Below are positions 46,013 to 56,671 of a DNA stretch of 64,000 nucleotides, piece after piece; position 1 is the first letter of the stretch, and each line of letters opens with the position of its first letter. Source of the stretch: Melampsora larici-populina 98AG31 (taxonomy: Eukaryota > Basidiomycota > Pucciniomycetes > Pucciniales > Melampsoraceae); contig NW_006768785.1 of NCBI RefSeq assembly GCF_000204055.1, positions 531,958-595,957 on the forward strand, given 5' to 3'. The notes beneath the pieces were generated by a model. It was not told the DNA's origin. It searched no databases and saw nothing but the letters and a program-made list of their open reading frames with translations. Position numbers and translations under genes: made by a program.

Positions 46013-48332
46013 CTATCTCAGTCTAAAGATCCACATACAAAAAATCATTACTATGGCTTCCACTTCTTCCAATATATCACTACAATCCAAGATCTTACGC
46101 TCACAAGCTGAGGTGAAATTATATTGCTCCTCTGTGTCCTTCTTCACTGCTGCTTTTGCAAGGCTTGAGGTGATCTGAGAAGAACACCCTAGGCGAGTAT
46201 AATGAATTTTCTTACCATCTGGTCTTGGGATCTCCACTTCCTTCGATTGCATCGTTTGATGAAAGGTACTCTTAACACTCCATGCAATTTGCAAAGCATA
46301 TTTCCGGCCCGTTTTTAAGGCAATTTGCCATTTGGGAAACAAAAACCAGCCTCCCTCTAGTTCAAATGCCCCACTCTCAGTAACTATTTCCCAACTGATA
46401 GAATCTATGGGATACCAAAAACAATACACCTTACCCTTGTCATTATCTGTATGAGGCTTATTATGAAAGTTCCCAAAGGTAAACACAAAGTTACCACAAA
46501 AATTGGTTGGTGCTGGAGGATTGTCCTTACTGGTGGCAGACATTGGTGGTGCATCCAACTCCCTGAGTAGCGATTGTGACTGAAGAAATGCCGCATCGGC
46601 AAAGGTTTCGAATCGAGATCCGACATTCAATCCAAAGTTAGGAAGTTGACTTAAAAAGAGGCGATACAGTGATAGCAAGGATCCAATAACGGGCCGATAA
46701 GGTGAGAACATGATATCACTCGCATACCCAGCCCTTTGGCCAAAACAGTACATATTACCCTGGATAAGCGCTCCATTGGTAGTTGGCCGAGTCTTCTTGG
46801 CTTCAGGCAAAGAATGATGTAGTGATTCATCTTGCAAATCAGATGAAGTAAGAGGTGTAAGAGGTGATGAATCAAGGGCATTATTATCCATGCTCGATAT
46901 ATCTTCCAAACCAGTATTCTTATTAATGCTAATCTGTCTATCAATTAATGACCGTTCATCAGTTGAAGTTGTTGTTTTAATTGATGTTTTAGTTGCTTGA
47001 CATAAAGTTGCTTCAGTATTGGTAGTAAGTGGTTGGGGTTGGGCTTTGGGTTTAGGTGTGGTTGGTAGGCGTTGAAAAAGCTGGCTTGCCATCATGATAA
47101 AATCTACATCCTTTTGATGTTCATCAAAAGTTTCCTTCTTCATCTCTTCCAAGTCATCAAATTGAAAGGTACATATTAATTTCTTTGTAAGCATATCAAT
47201 GAATTGGCCATGTCCATATTTGTAAACAGTGTAGAGGTTGGAGATAATCTCCATGGTACGCTCGTAATCTTCCACCGGTAGGACTGGATCGTTAAATCGT
47301 AAATTTTCCTTATTCAAGCCACCTCCAAGCTTTTTGGCATTTGCCGGTGACTGATCCGACTGTCGTTCTTTATTAGCTGTATCACTACGAATAACATGTC
47401 TCCTGCAGAAGAGATAGTCATGCAGATAAGGCATGATACTCAGTCCATAGCCTTGCGGAAGAACATGAATGAAGTAATGCTTACACAATTCCCTGGCGCC
47501 TGCTTTTTGGTGTTGCCACGTACTCAAGACCGGCGCAGTTGGCATTATGATCACCTTCAGCCCTATTGGTGTTATCATCACCTTCAGCTAAGTTGCGCAA
47601 CCTGTTTTGGGCCCATAAACTATGGATACATACATTAGCATAGATCCATAGTTACTCCTGTGTAGTTGGTGACACACTTATGTTAAAGCTCTGGTACCTT
47701 GTTTGCGGCCCATTGCTGGAACTGAATATCTACAAGCTTCATGCAGCCAATATTCGGTTTTGGCGTAGCCATCCTTGGCCAGGTAGGTATGCGGAAAATG
47801 GATGAAAGACTTGAGTGCTATAAATGGCATAGGAAGCTGGAATGTGATCCATTTATGCTCAATTAGTTTAGCTGGAAACGTTACAAATGTACCGAGATTG
47901 TAATAACTTACGTCTTCTGTGCTATGTCCCTTCTGGCAATCTCGATTGATCCCTTCCAGGAGGTCTGAAAGCCACTTTACCCCAGGAATTCCATCTGGTT
48001 GCACATATCCACTGACAAATCATCCTTAGGGTTAGAAAAGAGCATGTGTAGATATCCTGCATATACAACAACCAAACACTGACCTCGGTTCCTCAATTAC
48101 GCTTGAATACCTAGGCCTCTTTCTATGTAACCAATTGATATCCTTTGTAGGATGATTGAGAGCAACAATTGCTTCATCTTTGGCAACACTGAACGTAGGA
48201 GATATGAGCTGAGAGACAGAAGTGGTAAAAAGGAAGCAATATCTAGGTACTTACGTATCCAAAGACAATATCCCCTTTGGATTGTTCTTCATACTTGATC
48301 ACTATGTGGTGGTCAGTCAACACAAATGCCAT
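46013..48332 (-). CDS. TET/JBP-like 2-oxoglutarate/Fe(II) dioxygenase of E2
   Basis: A likely start at 48332 reads MAFVLTDHHIVIKYEEQSKG with a GTAAGT donor shortly after. Following exons give AKDEAIVALNHPTKDINWLH, QPDGIPGVKWLSDLLEGINR (about 48000-47700) and a long last exon from 47581 to 46013. That exon has a Ser/Thr/Pro-rich linker, then FVFTFGNFHNKPHTDNDKGK (HxD), the GWFLFPKWQIALKTGRKYAL core, STFHQTM (candidate distal His) and YTRLGCSSQI (candidate Arg). The spacing and flanking pattern match the E1 dioxygenase (FTFESFSNVPHQDHD; NGRLLFNDWGIA; GRFTGLSSSVQI). The long exon has no internal stop. The substrate is not deducible; base oxidation of DNA is the family role. Convergent with the alpha-kinase, with about 440 bp between stops. 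Confidence 0.8.
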
Positions 48333-48747
48333 ATTAGTTTTCTAAGGGTCATTACACACCCAAAATAGCAGCCAAATCACCCGACCTTACCAGATGGAGG
48401 GTTAGTAAAGTTACAGGTGATATACTTGCAAGGTCTACAAAGTCAATTGATGATATCAACCTGAACCCGCTAATAAACCTCCAGATGGTAGGCCAACTTC
48501 TTTGACTACTATTGGGTAAGTATGATCATGGAAGAACTGATAATTACCTCATACCACAAAATTCAACCTCGCCTAAGATATCAAGGTGTGAAGGTCAGAA
48601 TTGATTGATTATCGATTTTGGTATTTTCAAGAAGGAAGAAGACAAGACTTACCAAGGTAAGTAGACAAGAGTGGAGTGGAAAGTTGTGAGTCTAGATCGC
48701 TTACCAATACAACCCAAATACAAAATTTTGTATACTTATTTTCCAAA

Positions 48748-49563
48748 CACTACACAAAATATAATATTTTCTGGGCAGAAAATTAAATTATTGATACACA
48801 AAAATATTGAGAGGCCAGGAGAAGGGCAAAAAATAAATAAAAATATGCATCTTGTTCCCTGCGGTGAGAGCTTCACTCTCCATATTTTTCCATATTTTTA
48901 CAGTCTGTATTGATAAGTGTACTAACAATAAACCTTCATAATCATCCAATTACAACCTGTAACAAGCACTGAAATTTGGCTCATTAGTGTTTAGAGAAAC
49001 TTTTGATTTCTGAAAACACCTATAACTTTGTCGAATCTGCCTCAAAACACTCAATTTTAAGTGCATTAGAAAGCTGAACTCTTCACCTCGAACTTTCATA
49101 AGATCAAGAACTATGTAGCTAGTATGACAATCATTCTATGGATCTGTATGTACAAATGTATAAAAAAGATGATATCTTTTTTAGCAGACCAGCATGCTGT
49201 GTGGTCCTCTTATGAACTATGTGGAGGACAATTCCAGCTTACCAATGCACCCAAAATCGAGCGTTTTGGACCGGAATTGAAAAAGTTATGAGTATTTTCA
49301 GAAATCAAAAGTTTCTCTAAACACTAATGAGCCAAATTTCAGTGCTTGTTACAGGTTGTAATTGGATGATTGTGAAGGTTTATTGTTAGTACACTTATCA
49401 ATATGGACTGTAAAAATACGGAAAAATATGGAGAGTGAAGCTCTCACCGCAGGGAACAAGATGCATATTTTTATTTATTTTTTGCCCTTCTCCTGGCCTC
49501 TCAATATTTTTGTGTATCAATAATTTAATTTTCTGCTCAGAAAATATTATATTTCTTGTAGTG
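48748..49563. mobile_element. 816-bp CACTA-type MITE
   Basis: Ends are CACTACACAAAATATAAT on the left and CACTACAAGAAATATAAT (reverse complement) on the right, with AAA directly outside both (48745-48747, 49564-49566). The inverted arms extend about 270 bp and are highly similar, for example through GGCCAGGAGAAGGGC and TCATTAGTGTTTAGAGAAAC. No coding region. It sits upstream of the E2 dioxygenase start, so it could affect that promoter (inference). Confidence 0.9.
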
Positions 49564-49566
49564 AAA

Positions 49567-51711
49567 TAAGATAGGTAAACAAAATTGGTCCAATTTTGGG
49601 TGTAAAGCGTTCATCCATTTCAATCTTATAACATCAATTTATTACACAATGATTAGCCATCCCTTGCCTAGTTATTACTAGGTGAGGTATGGTAGTATAG
49701 CGGGGTTTAGGCCTCCCGTATGGAGAGTTCTTCCGGGATAGTTACCTGGAGAACTCTCTCATTTGTGAGACCTGTTGCAGGAGGGCAAACAAGAGACTTC
49801 TGTGCGAGTCCTCTCAGATACAGGGGCTCACACAAGCCGCTTGTACCCTCCATGGTGTTACTTAACCTTCTACGCTTCAGCTGGGTGGGCGGGAGGACAA
49901 AAACTTTGTTAGTTCAAAACTGATGTCTATAAGTTGTACTCGTTAGGATTGTGAGGATGAGTATGAGGAGAATAATGATAATGTTAAGATGAGGACGAAT
50001 CACGAGGGGACGGTGTGACTACCTTTGATTATACCACTTACACATGTGGTACACTCGGAGTTACGCTCGGACCTCCTCCTGACCTCTGGGTCGGATTCGA
50101 TAAGATCTTCACATCTAGCATTTCACGTGGTACATTACCGCGACGTTACTCCTTCATGGACTCGTCTTGCATTTTGTGCCTCGAGCAAGAGGCAAAGAAA
50201 CGATACGATAACAAATTTGATTAACTGATCTGAAATTTACTGAATCTGAATGTTAGAATACGTCAATTAGTAACAGTATGTATTCTGGAATAAGTATCTG
50301 AAAACAGCTTTTCTGATTGAGTACTTACTTATTCAAAGATGGTGAAAAACAATCGATACTTTGTTACTTTGATATCAATAGTCGTTTCAATCGATCCAAA
50401 GTCACCAAAGGCCAGTTATGATACAATACAAACGATATGTAAGGAGCTGATCTAAGGAGCTCTTCCGATTGTTCCAAAGTCACCCAAATCCCAGTCCTGA
50501 TACAAATCAGTTGGAAAAGTTTGAGTTAGATGAAGATTGGAAATTGCAATCACTCAACCTGTTTAAAAGATACTAATTGAGATCGATCGATCGATCAATC
50601 ACACTCAAGTTACTTTTAATGATTAGAAAGTATTTGTTCTGATTGAGAGTATGAAGTGAAGAAAGCTGTATTGTTTGAAGGAGAGTTGTTGATATATCAA
50701 AGATACGATGAGAATAAAGAGGAAGAATGAGATATCAATTATCAATTCAAATTTAAGGAAGTCTTTAAATATAAAAGAATAAATAGTACATACCAATCAA
50801 AAAAAAACTTGAAATGTTTTCTGATGATCTGATTTTAGGATACAATTACCATATCACAATCAAACACAAAGTAAGCTTAGTTGTTTTGATGGGTGATTGA
50901 TTGAGTTACTAACTAAATGGTGATGACAGTTAGATATATCAACCTCATTTGCTTTTTTTGAAGAAAAGAGCAAGAAGTTCAAAACCCTGCGCTAAATTCG
51001 TTTGTTTATAGGTTGCTTGTTTGTTGGTTTGTTCGTTTTTTCGTCTGTTTGTTATGGTTTTCAACAAGAATTGATGAAATTCAGCTCGAGTTCGTAAGTC
51101 CGACAATACAGTTGGTAAATCACAGGAGATCACGAGGCAACACGTGATCCCAATAAAGCTTGTACATGTACGCACAACCTGGGGAAAATCTGAGTTTGGA
51201 CCAATTCAAGATATTCTTGTTGAACTTGCTTTGGTATTTGTTAATGCAAGAGGCAAAGAAATGAAGGTTTTTTTAAACAAACGTGATATTCAGGTACACT
51301 CAAAAAAATAAAACACATCTGACTGAAAAAAGTAACACAAAAGCAAACAACTGTTGCAAGCAAAGGTTCTCAAATGCACACAATGAAAAAAACTTCACTG
51401 AACCTATTGGTCTTATAAGTTTTGAGACCACTGAGTATTATTGATTGAGTTGGATCTTCTACTGATCGGACTAAACTAATTTTTCATTTGTTAAACACTT
51501 AGGATATTGGACAGTATAAATGTATAAAAGACATTGACAAAAAGCCCTTTCTCCATCAGTTCTCGCATTCTTCCACACCATCATCATCACTTTCGTCTAT
51601 AAATTTGTATTCACTTTTGTGCAAAGTTTCCAATTCTTCATCTTCAATTTCTTCAATTTCTTCATCGTCTTCGTCTTCATATTTGTGATTTTGAGAATTG
51701 TTCTCTGATTT
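49567..51711. other. E2 spacer, no gene recognised
   Basis: About 2.1 kb between the MITE and the transposase stop. Short plus-strand frames at 49720-50228 have no recognisable domain. 49705-49770 has a small inverted pair (GGAGAGTTCTTCC / GGAGAACTCTCTC). 51560-51710 is rich in CTTCATC/TTCAATTTC repeats. Its absence in E1 may reflect an extra insertion. Confidence 0.45.
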
Positions 51712-53245
51712 TCAATCATCGAGGTTCAGGTCCTGCTCTTTCAAAATTTGATGCATTGCTTCGAGGAGATCCCACACAGAGTTGATATCCAGTGTGTCTA
51801 CATTCCAACCTAGTTGAGATATCAAATTGGTGAACAGAGTACTGAATGGTTCGACTGTTACCACAGACAGTTCATCCCCGTCAGGATAGTACTTATCAAG
51901 CATTGCCTGTACAACATCGGCCGGTACAGGGGTAATGCCTTCTTCTCCATTGTAATCTTTGGGGACAAAATAGCATACATCGGCTGGTACACCAGTCGGA
52001 AGGGCAGAGTTACGGTTCTTGCGTGTCTGGTAAGAATTCTTTTCTTCAACATACTCGGCCATCATACGCTGGACTAGTGGGATGAATAAATGTAGAAAAA
52101 ATGCCCTGTAGGAGAATTAAGGTTAACTGATAGTGGAGAGGGAGATACTCATATAGAAAGTGAAATGACTTACTCTTGAAGTGGATCACTTGGGTTGTAA
52201 CGCCCTTCATCTACTGCCTTTTTGATATTCTTACGAATTGAGATGTTTTTTGCACGCATCAATTGTGACCAGAGTGATTTGATCTTTTGATTAAATGTTG
52301 ATTTAGTAAAGATCTGTCTCTTTCTAGCTTCATCTGCATCATCTTGGTGGAAAACTCTAGCAAACGCCATTTGATGAGTGGCCATATTTAATGTCTCAGT
52401 TCCATGATCGGTAGATGTTTGTTTTGGAAAGCCTCCACATGCTGCAACAGTTTCAAGAAATTGAACCCCAATTCGTCGAGGATCGTTGTTGTTCTTACCA
52501 ATCTTCAAGCTAAGCATTTGACGCGACCAGGTGTCAATGATGCCATACATGGTAATCCTGTAACGTTTAAGTTTGTCATGTCCATCGCTTGCCCATGTGT
52601 GATTTGGGCCACGCACATGGTAGACTCGTCGCTTCAATCAATGCCTTTTACGCAAAGCAACCCCATTGGCATCGACAACCGAAAGGAGTTTGGCCACAGC
52701 GTTTCGATTGAGCCGGACGGATTTGGCAGTTCCCATGATATGAGCCATACGATGTGATCCTGCATTTTCATCACCAGCTTGTTTCCTTTCAATCATCTTT
52801 CTTGCTGCTTCCTCAGCTGTAATAAGACCCAGCTCTATATCATCTTTACGCCAATGCAATCCTATTTGTTTTGATAATGATTTGAGCATCGTCATTGTAA
52901 ATAAAGGAAACTTGTGACGGGTTTGTATAACTCAAACCACTTCTTTTTGTTGCCATCGTTTGGTATGATATTCCTTCATGAGAGTTGCACACTGATCTTT
53001 GTTGGCTTGACTGAGGCTAGGTTGAGCAGTACTCAGCTTAAGTCGCTGGAGATGTCTTTGGAGGCTACAAAGAGACAGATTTTTGTAAGTAGATTGCTGA
53101 CAAAGGAGGTCTAGTAGTTGTTTCTGGGTGAGTTTTTGTTGACAGTGTTCAACCAAGAGTTCATCGAGTCCTGGGTCCAAGGGCATACTGATCATGAAGA
53201 ATCTACTGGCGGTTGTAATGATCAAATCAGTTTGTAGCATTCATC
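51712..53245 (-). pseudogene. Integrase-type transposase of E2, inactivated
   Basis: Homologue of the E1 transposase. The N-terminal part (53240-52932) has LCSLQRHLQRLKLSTAQPSL and ends in TGA at 52932-52934; 52895-52638 has AEEAARKMIERKQAGDENAG and SVVDANGVALRKRH, then TGA at 52638-52640. The core (52637-52170) keeps HTWASDGHDKL (first Asp) and STDHGTET (second Asp), but the third acidic motif reads NQKIKSLWSQL where E1 has NQKIECFWGQL, a Glu to Lys change. After an intron at the same position as in E1, the C-terminal part (to 51712) has LPTGVPADVCYFVPKDYNG, matching E1 LPSGTSADFCYQNPQEMFG. Not active as written. Confidence 0.85.
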
Positions 53246-53391
53246 AAGAGATGTGGAATGAGAACTTACTTGTATATATGCACGCAGTTGTGTGTAAGGA
53301 GGTTGGTGTTGAAGGGGGATGGTATACTGTACACTGATGAAAGTGTAATCTTAAGACTGGCGAAATTGATCTTGATGCCAATGAAAGGGCT

Positions 53392-53545
53392 CAGTGGGTG
53401 TTGATGATTGTTTGAGATGATTTTCGAAATGAGGTGTGTAGTTTTGTGTTATGTGTATATGTAAAGTGGCGGACACCCCACTGTAATAGACAATTGATGA
53501 TTTGATTTTGGGAGTGGCGGACCCCCCTCGCTCAGGGCTTCCGTA
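53392..53545 (-). repeat. E2 right terminal inverted repeat
   Basis: Inverted counterpart of 42704-42857, ending GGGCTTCCGTA and followed by the TTTGAA duplication. Both internal CCGCCA motifs are better preserved here. Confidence 0.88.
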
Positions 53546-53551
53546 TTTGAA

Positions 53552-54590
53552 GCTTCACCAAACACTCTCATCATTGTTTGTACATCCAATGACTGATTCG
53601 CGCTCTTGCTTGTCACGACCATATCTACCGAGTTGTCCTTTTCAACATTCGAATGGTCAAGCTCCTCGTCTTCTATGTTGTCATTGTCAGATTCGGCTTG
53701 GTAAGCACCATTATTCAATTCTTGCTCGCCAACAATTGAAGGCTTGATCAATAAAGAGATCCTACGTGCCTTCAAATCAACCTTGACCAGAGCTGCTTGT
53801 AGCCTCTTACCTTCCTTGTATGTTGATTGGTAAAAGAGGTGGGTTAGTAGCATCAAGGCTACTATTACAATAATTGCGTATTTTCAAAGTTGGAGCCAAA
53901 GTGATTGGAAGTTTATCTGTTTTGAAGGGGTCTATAGGTGGTGAAGATCGGGAAATGAATTTGATTGATTGAGTGATGTAATAATGAGATGTTAAAAGGG
54001 CCAAGGATGTAACAGAAAAAAAGTCAATGATGTCATAGCTATTGAAAGAAAAGCTATTGGAAAAGATTACTGAACATAGAGAGTATAAAGCGATAAACTC
54101 ATGATAGGTAAGATGATCAAAATCTAACGTATTTCAGTCCATTTCTTTGTATGAGGAATCGATTGATCAATTGATTTGTTGGGTGATGATGATGAATGAA
54201 AAAACTAAGTTGGTTTTCCTGGAACTTGAGTGATGGTTGAATGAGACCAAGACACAGTGGTTTGCGGCCCTGGCTTTCTTTTTGTTGATGATATTTCCCC
54301 AAAGGGGCGCAAAGCAAGTCAACTAAAACCAAATGAGGGCATCATTGTGGGATGACGCCCAAGACCGGAGCCCCCCAGGTCCAGCTCAGCGCTAGTGGTG
54401 CTCGGGTTTTGTCCGGTACCTTGGGTAATGCCCCAAAACATGGGGGGCAATAAATAGTGGGCTCCTATGTAAATATACGTACAGGTGACCTAGGCGGCAG
54501 ATAACTTCCAAACACCACTCCTAACCTATATTCACCCGCGAAAAAACCAAAAGAAAATAGGAAATTTTCCCAAAAATTCTGGACCCAAAA
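53552..54590. other. Flank of E2 inside the hAT-like insertion, no clear gene
   Basis: A minus-strand frame (53856-53449) runs across the E2 border, is acidic and Ser-rich, and shows no domain. 54350-54430 is GC-rich with CGGAGCCCCCCAGG and GCTCGGGTTTTGTCCGG, similar in style to hAT terminal regions. Confidence 0.4.
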
Positions 54591-54636
54591 CTCTATGCGG
54601 GGCGGGCTTGGAACACGTACTCGGGTTTAACCACTG

Positions 54637-55930
54637 CATAACAACCAACCAGGAATGGACTGGATTCCAAGAGAACCTGGAATATGGTCAAAACACTGAG
54701 GACAGGCTGGATTTGGGAGCTGGTGTGTTTTGGATGAAGTTCATGGCAATGTTGGACAATGTCACTTGGAAGGGGCAATCAGGTTTATGTCTATGCTGGG
54801 TATGGTCAATAGAATTTCAAAAGCGGGTGTTGCCACTTGCCCATCTGTTACCCATAATGAACAAGGAATCCCTGCCACAATCTGCTGCCAACATCAACAA
54901 ACACGTCTTGGCAAATTTACCAGGTGCAACTTCAAGCTGTGGGTTGCGCTGTGCAGTCAAAAATTTCACAGACCGGGGTTGTGGAAGAATGGGAAGTGCT
55001 GTTCAAATTACCATTGAACCAGCTCCGCAGTAACAACAATTCCCAAAAACAGCTACACCACAGGAGGGTTCTGTGTCTGCAGAGCGCCTGCTGCGAGGGC
55101 TGTCTGTAGCTGGGCCTCAGGGCGGCCTGAAATGGTCTTACCCCATCTCAAAATGGTCTGCAGAGAGCCCGACGTTTTTGAGAGCGCATTAGACCATTAG
55201 GGAACACCCTGGGGTCCAGCAACAGACGGCCTTCCCGGCAGGCGGGCTGCAGACACAGACCCCTCCCGCCGGTGTACGCAACTTATGCATGGCCAGCACA
55301 TGAACACATGTTTGAAGTTGACCATCAACAATAAACAAATTGTGATGTTGTACCTTAAAATGTGTTCCTCCTCATGAAGTACGGGTGTCATATAAACATA
55401 GAAATCCAATTCAGTGTGTGTGGAATTGAGTATATCTACAAATAAACGTTTAAACGGTATGATTGATCTGCACTTTTGATGGAATGTGAATATGAGCCAT
55501 TGAAATATGTAAATGGAAGGTGTATCAGTGCACCCAAAGGTGTGTGATTTGCTTTTTTTCCTCTCATGGTATTTTGTGACTAACTTCTCTGTTGGCAGCC
55601 ACGTGGAAGCTGTTCCATTTTGACATGAGAGGCAGCTATCCCTGTGTTCATCGCTTGTTGTTACATTTAGAAGGCACCCCACAAATCTATTACGTCAATG
55701 GGGAACAGCTGATTGAGAGGTTTGACGATGGCAGAGCCGGTAGGACCACTCTAACTTAGTTTTTTCCGCCAGCACGGGAACCTTTTACCGTGACACCAGA
55801 CGGTCCCGTGGTTCAAGATCTGTTTTATAGCAAGATGATTAAATACTTCTCTTGGAATGATGAAGGGCGTGTGTGGAAGGTCAGAAAGGGGCAATGTAGA
55901 AGACTCAGAAGAAACAAGTAAATCAAACAA
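54637..55930 (+). pseudogene. Helitron Rep/helicase gene, 3' continuation
   Basis: Right after the insertion end the plus strand reads ITTNQEWTGFQENLEYGQNT and DRLDLGAGVFWMKFMAMLDN, then VWSIEFQKRVLPLAHLLPIM. These are the Helitron_like_N block (NP.WPEI...L..GQ...DRPDL..RVF..K...L) and the HUH endonuclease motif EFQKRGLPHAHLLLIM, in which the first His is now Leu (LAH). After a small MITE, 55595-55760 gives WKLFHFDMRGSYPCVHRLLL HL with GRAGRTTLT, and 55800-55900 gives VVQDLFYSKMIKYFSWNDEG RVWKVRKGQCRR, both typical of the region before the helicase. Stops intervene. The first block joins the 5' half at 37925 without loss of frame logic. Confidence 0.8.
55056..55274. mobile_element. 219-bp MITE with TA duplication inside the Helitron relic
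   Basis: Inverted arms of about 75 bp begin CACCACAGGAGGG on the left and CACCGGCGGGAGGGG on the right (reverse complement), both continuing through TCTGTGTCTGCAG. TA flanks both ends (55054-55055, 55275-55276). GC-rich, non-coding. Confidence 0.75.
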
Positions 55931-56671
55931 AGCCTTTGCCAAATGGCTACTGACGGTAGGGAATGGTAGCCATCAGGAAGCTGGCTTTGGAACAGCTGAC
56001 ATCGGCAAATGTAGTATAGTCAGTATTACGTAGAACAATGGACTCCCCATTGGTCCAGCTCTAGCAATATACAGTCATCCCGCAATGTGAGCATAGCGTT
56101 TGCCGCAGAGAACTCCATCCTGACACGGTGAAATGCATACTTGCAAAGTAGGCACAAGAGCACAAAACAAATGATTTTATGTTACATGCTAGTATTTTGT
56201 TCATAACGGCATAATTTTGAATTGAACAGCATAGGCTGGGTGAGTATAGGGGGTGAGGGTATAGCGTAAGGTCTAGGGCCTGTATAGTATGTAGAAGACG
56301 GACAAAAAACAATGATATTCAAAGGAGAAGGGACAATTTAAATAAGTTCAACGAGTGGGTGATGTAGAAAGCATGTAGAAAACAAAAAAACAGTATACGT
56401 AAAACAAGCAACAGAAATCGACTAGATAAGGAGGAGTTGAGTGAAATAGATAGAAATTGGTTCAAGATTGAGAAGTTGAAGCTGAGTCTGAGGTCATAGC
56501 TGCAGGTCCAAAGCATTCCAAAAGATTGGTTTGTTTCAGTGGCGCAACATGTATGTGATTTACATCATCACTGATCTTGTACAAAGATCAAAGATGAGTT
56601 GCACAGCTTATCGTGCTATTGAGTTTGTTGAGCCGGCTGGCTGAGGCATAACTGATCTTTTCAATTGCTAT
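55931..56671. other. Intergenic, nothing recognised
   Basis: No open frame with a recognisable domain and no repeat pair seen. It lies between the Helitron relic and the pogo-type relic. Confidence 0.45.

Larger units (their letters stand above)
42704..53545 (-). mobile_element. E2: 10.8-kb DNA transposon of the E1 family
   Basis: Terminal inverted repeats of about 154 bp (42704-42857, 53392-53545) start TACGGAAGCCCTGAGC and are flanked by TTTGAA on both sides (42698-42703, 53546-53551), a perfect 6-bp duplication. Read from its right end, E2 carries integrase-type transposase, TET/JBP-like dioxygenase and convergent alpha-kinase, the same order and orientation as E1. The first seven bases of the ends (TACGGAA) equal those of E1, while the rest of the repeat differs. 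A CACTA MITE (48748-49563) has inserted between the dioxygenase and the transposase. Confidence 0.85.
37926..54636. mobile_element. 16.7-kb insertion with hAT-like termini splitting the Helitron gene
   Basis: The left end reads CAGTGGGTAAACCCGAGTAC, and the right end reverse-complemented reads CAGTGGTTAAACCCGAGTAC; similarity continues for about 20 bp (TGTTCC..., CC(C/T)GCCC(C/T)GCA). Flanking 8-mers TATAACTA and CATAACAA match at six of eight positions, an aged 8-bp duplication. Helitron coding stops at the left end and resumes at the right end. The insert contains a decayed DDE transposase (39266-42058) and E2 (42704-53545). A small hAT element that later took in other elements is the simplest explanation. 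Confidence 0.6.

Noticed and set aside
46013..47581. Plus-strand and second minus-strand frames over the E2 dioxygenase exon
   Set aside because: They lack domain signatures and overlap the clear HxD-containing frame.
37926..54636. A single autonomous 16.7-kb hAT transposon
   Set aside because: No hAT transposase lies inside; nesting within a smaller hAT-like element fits better.
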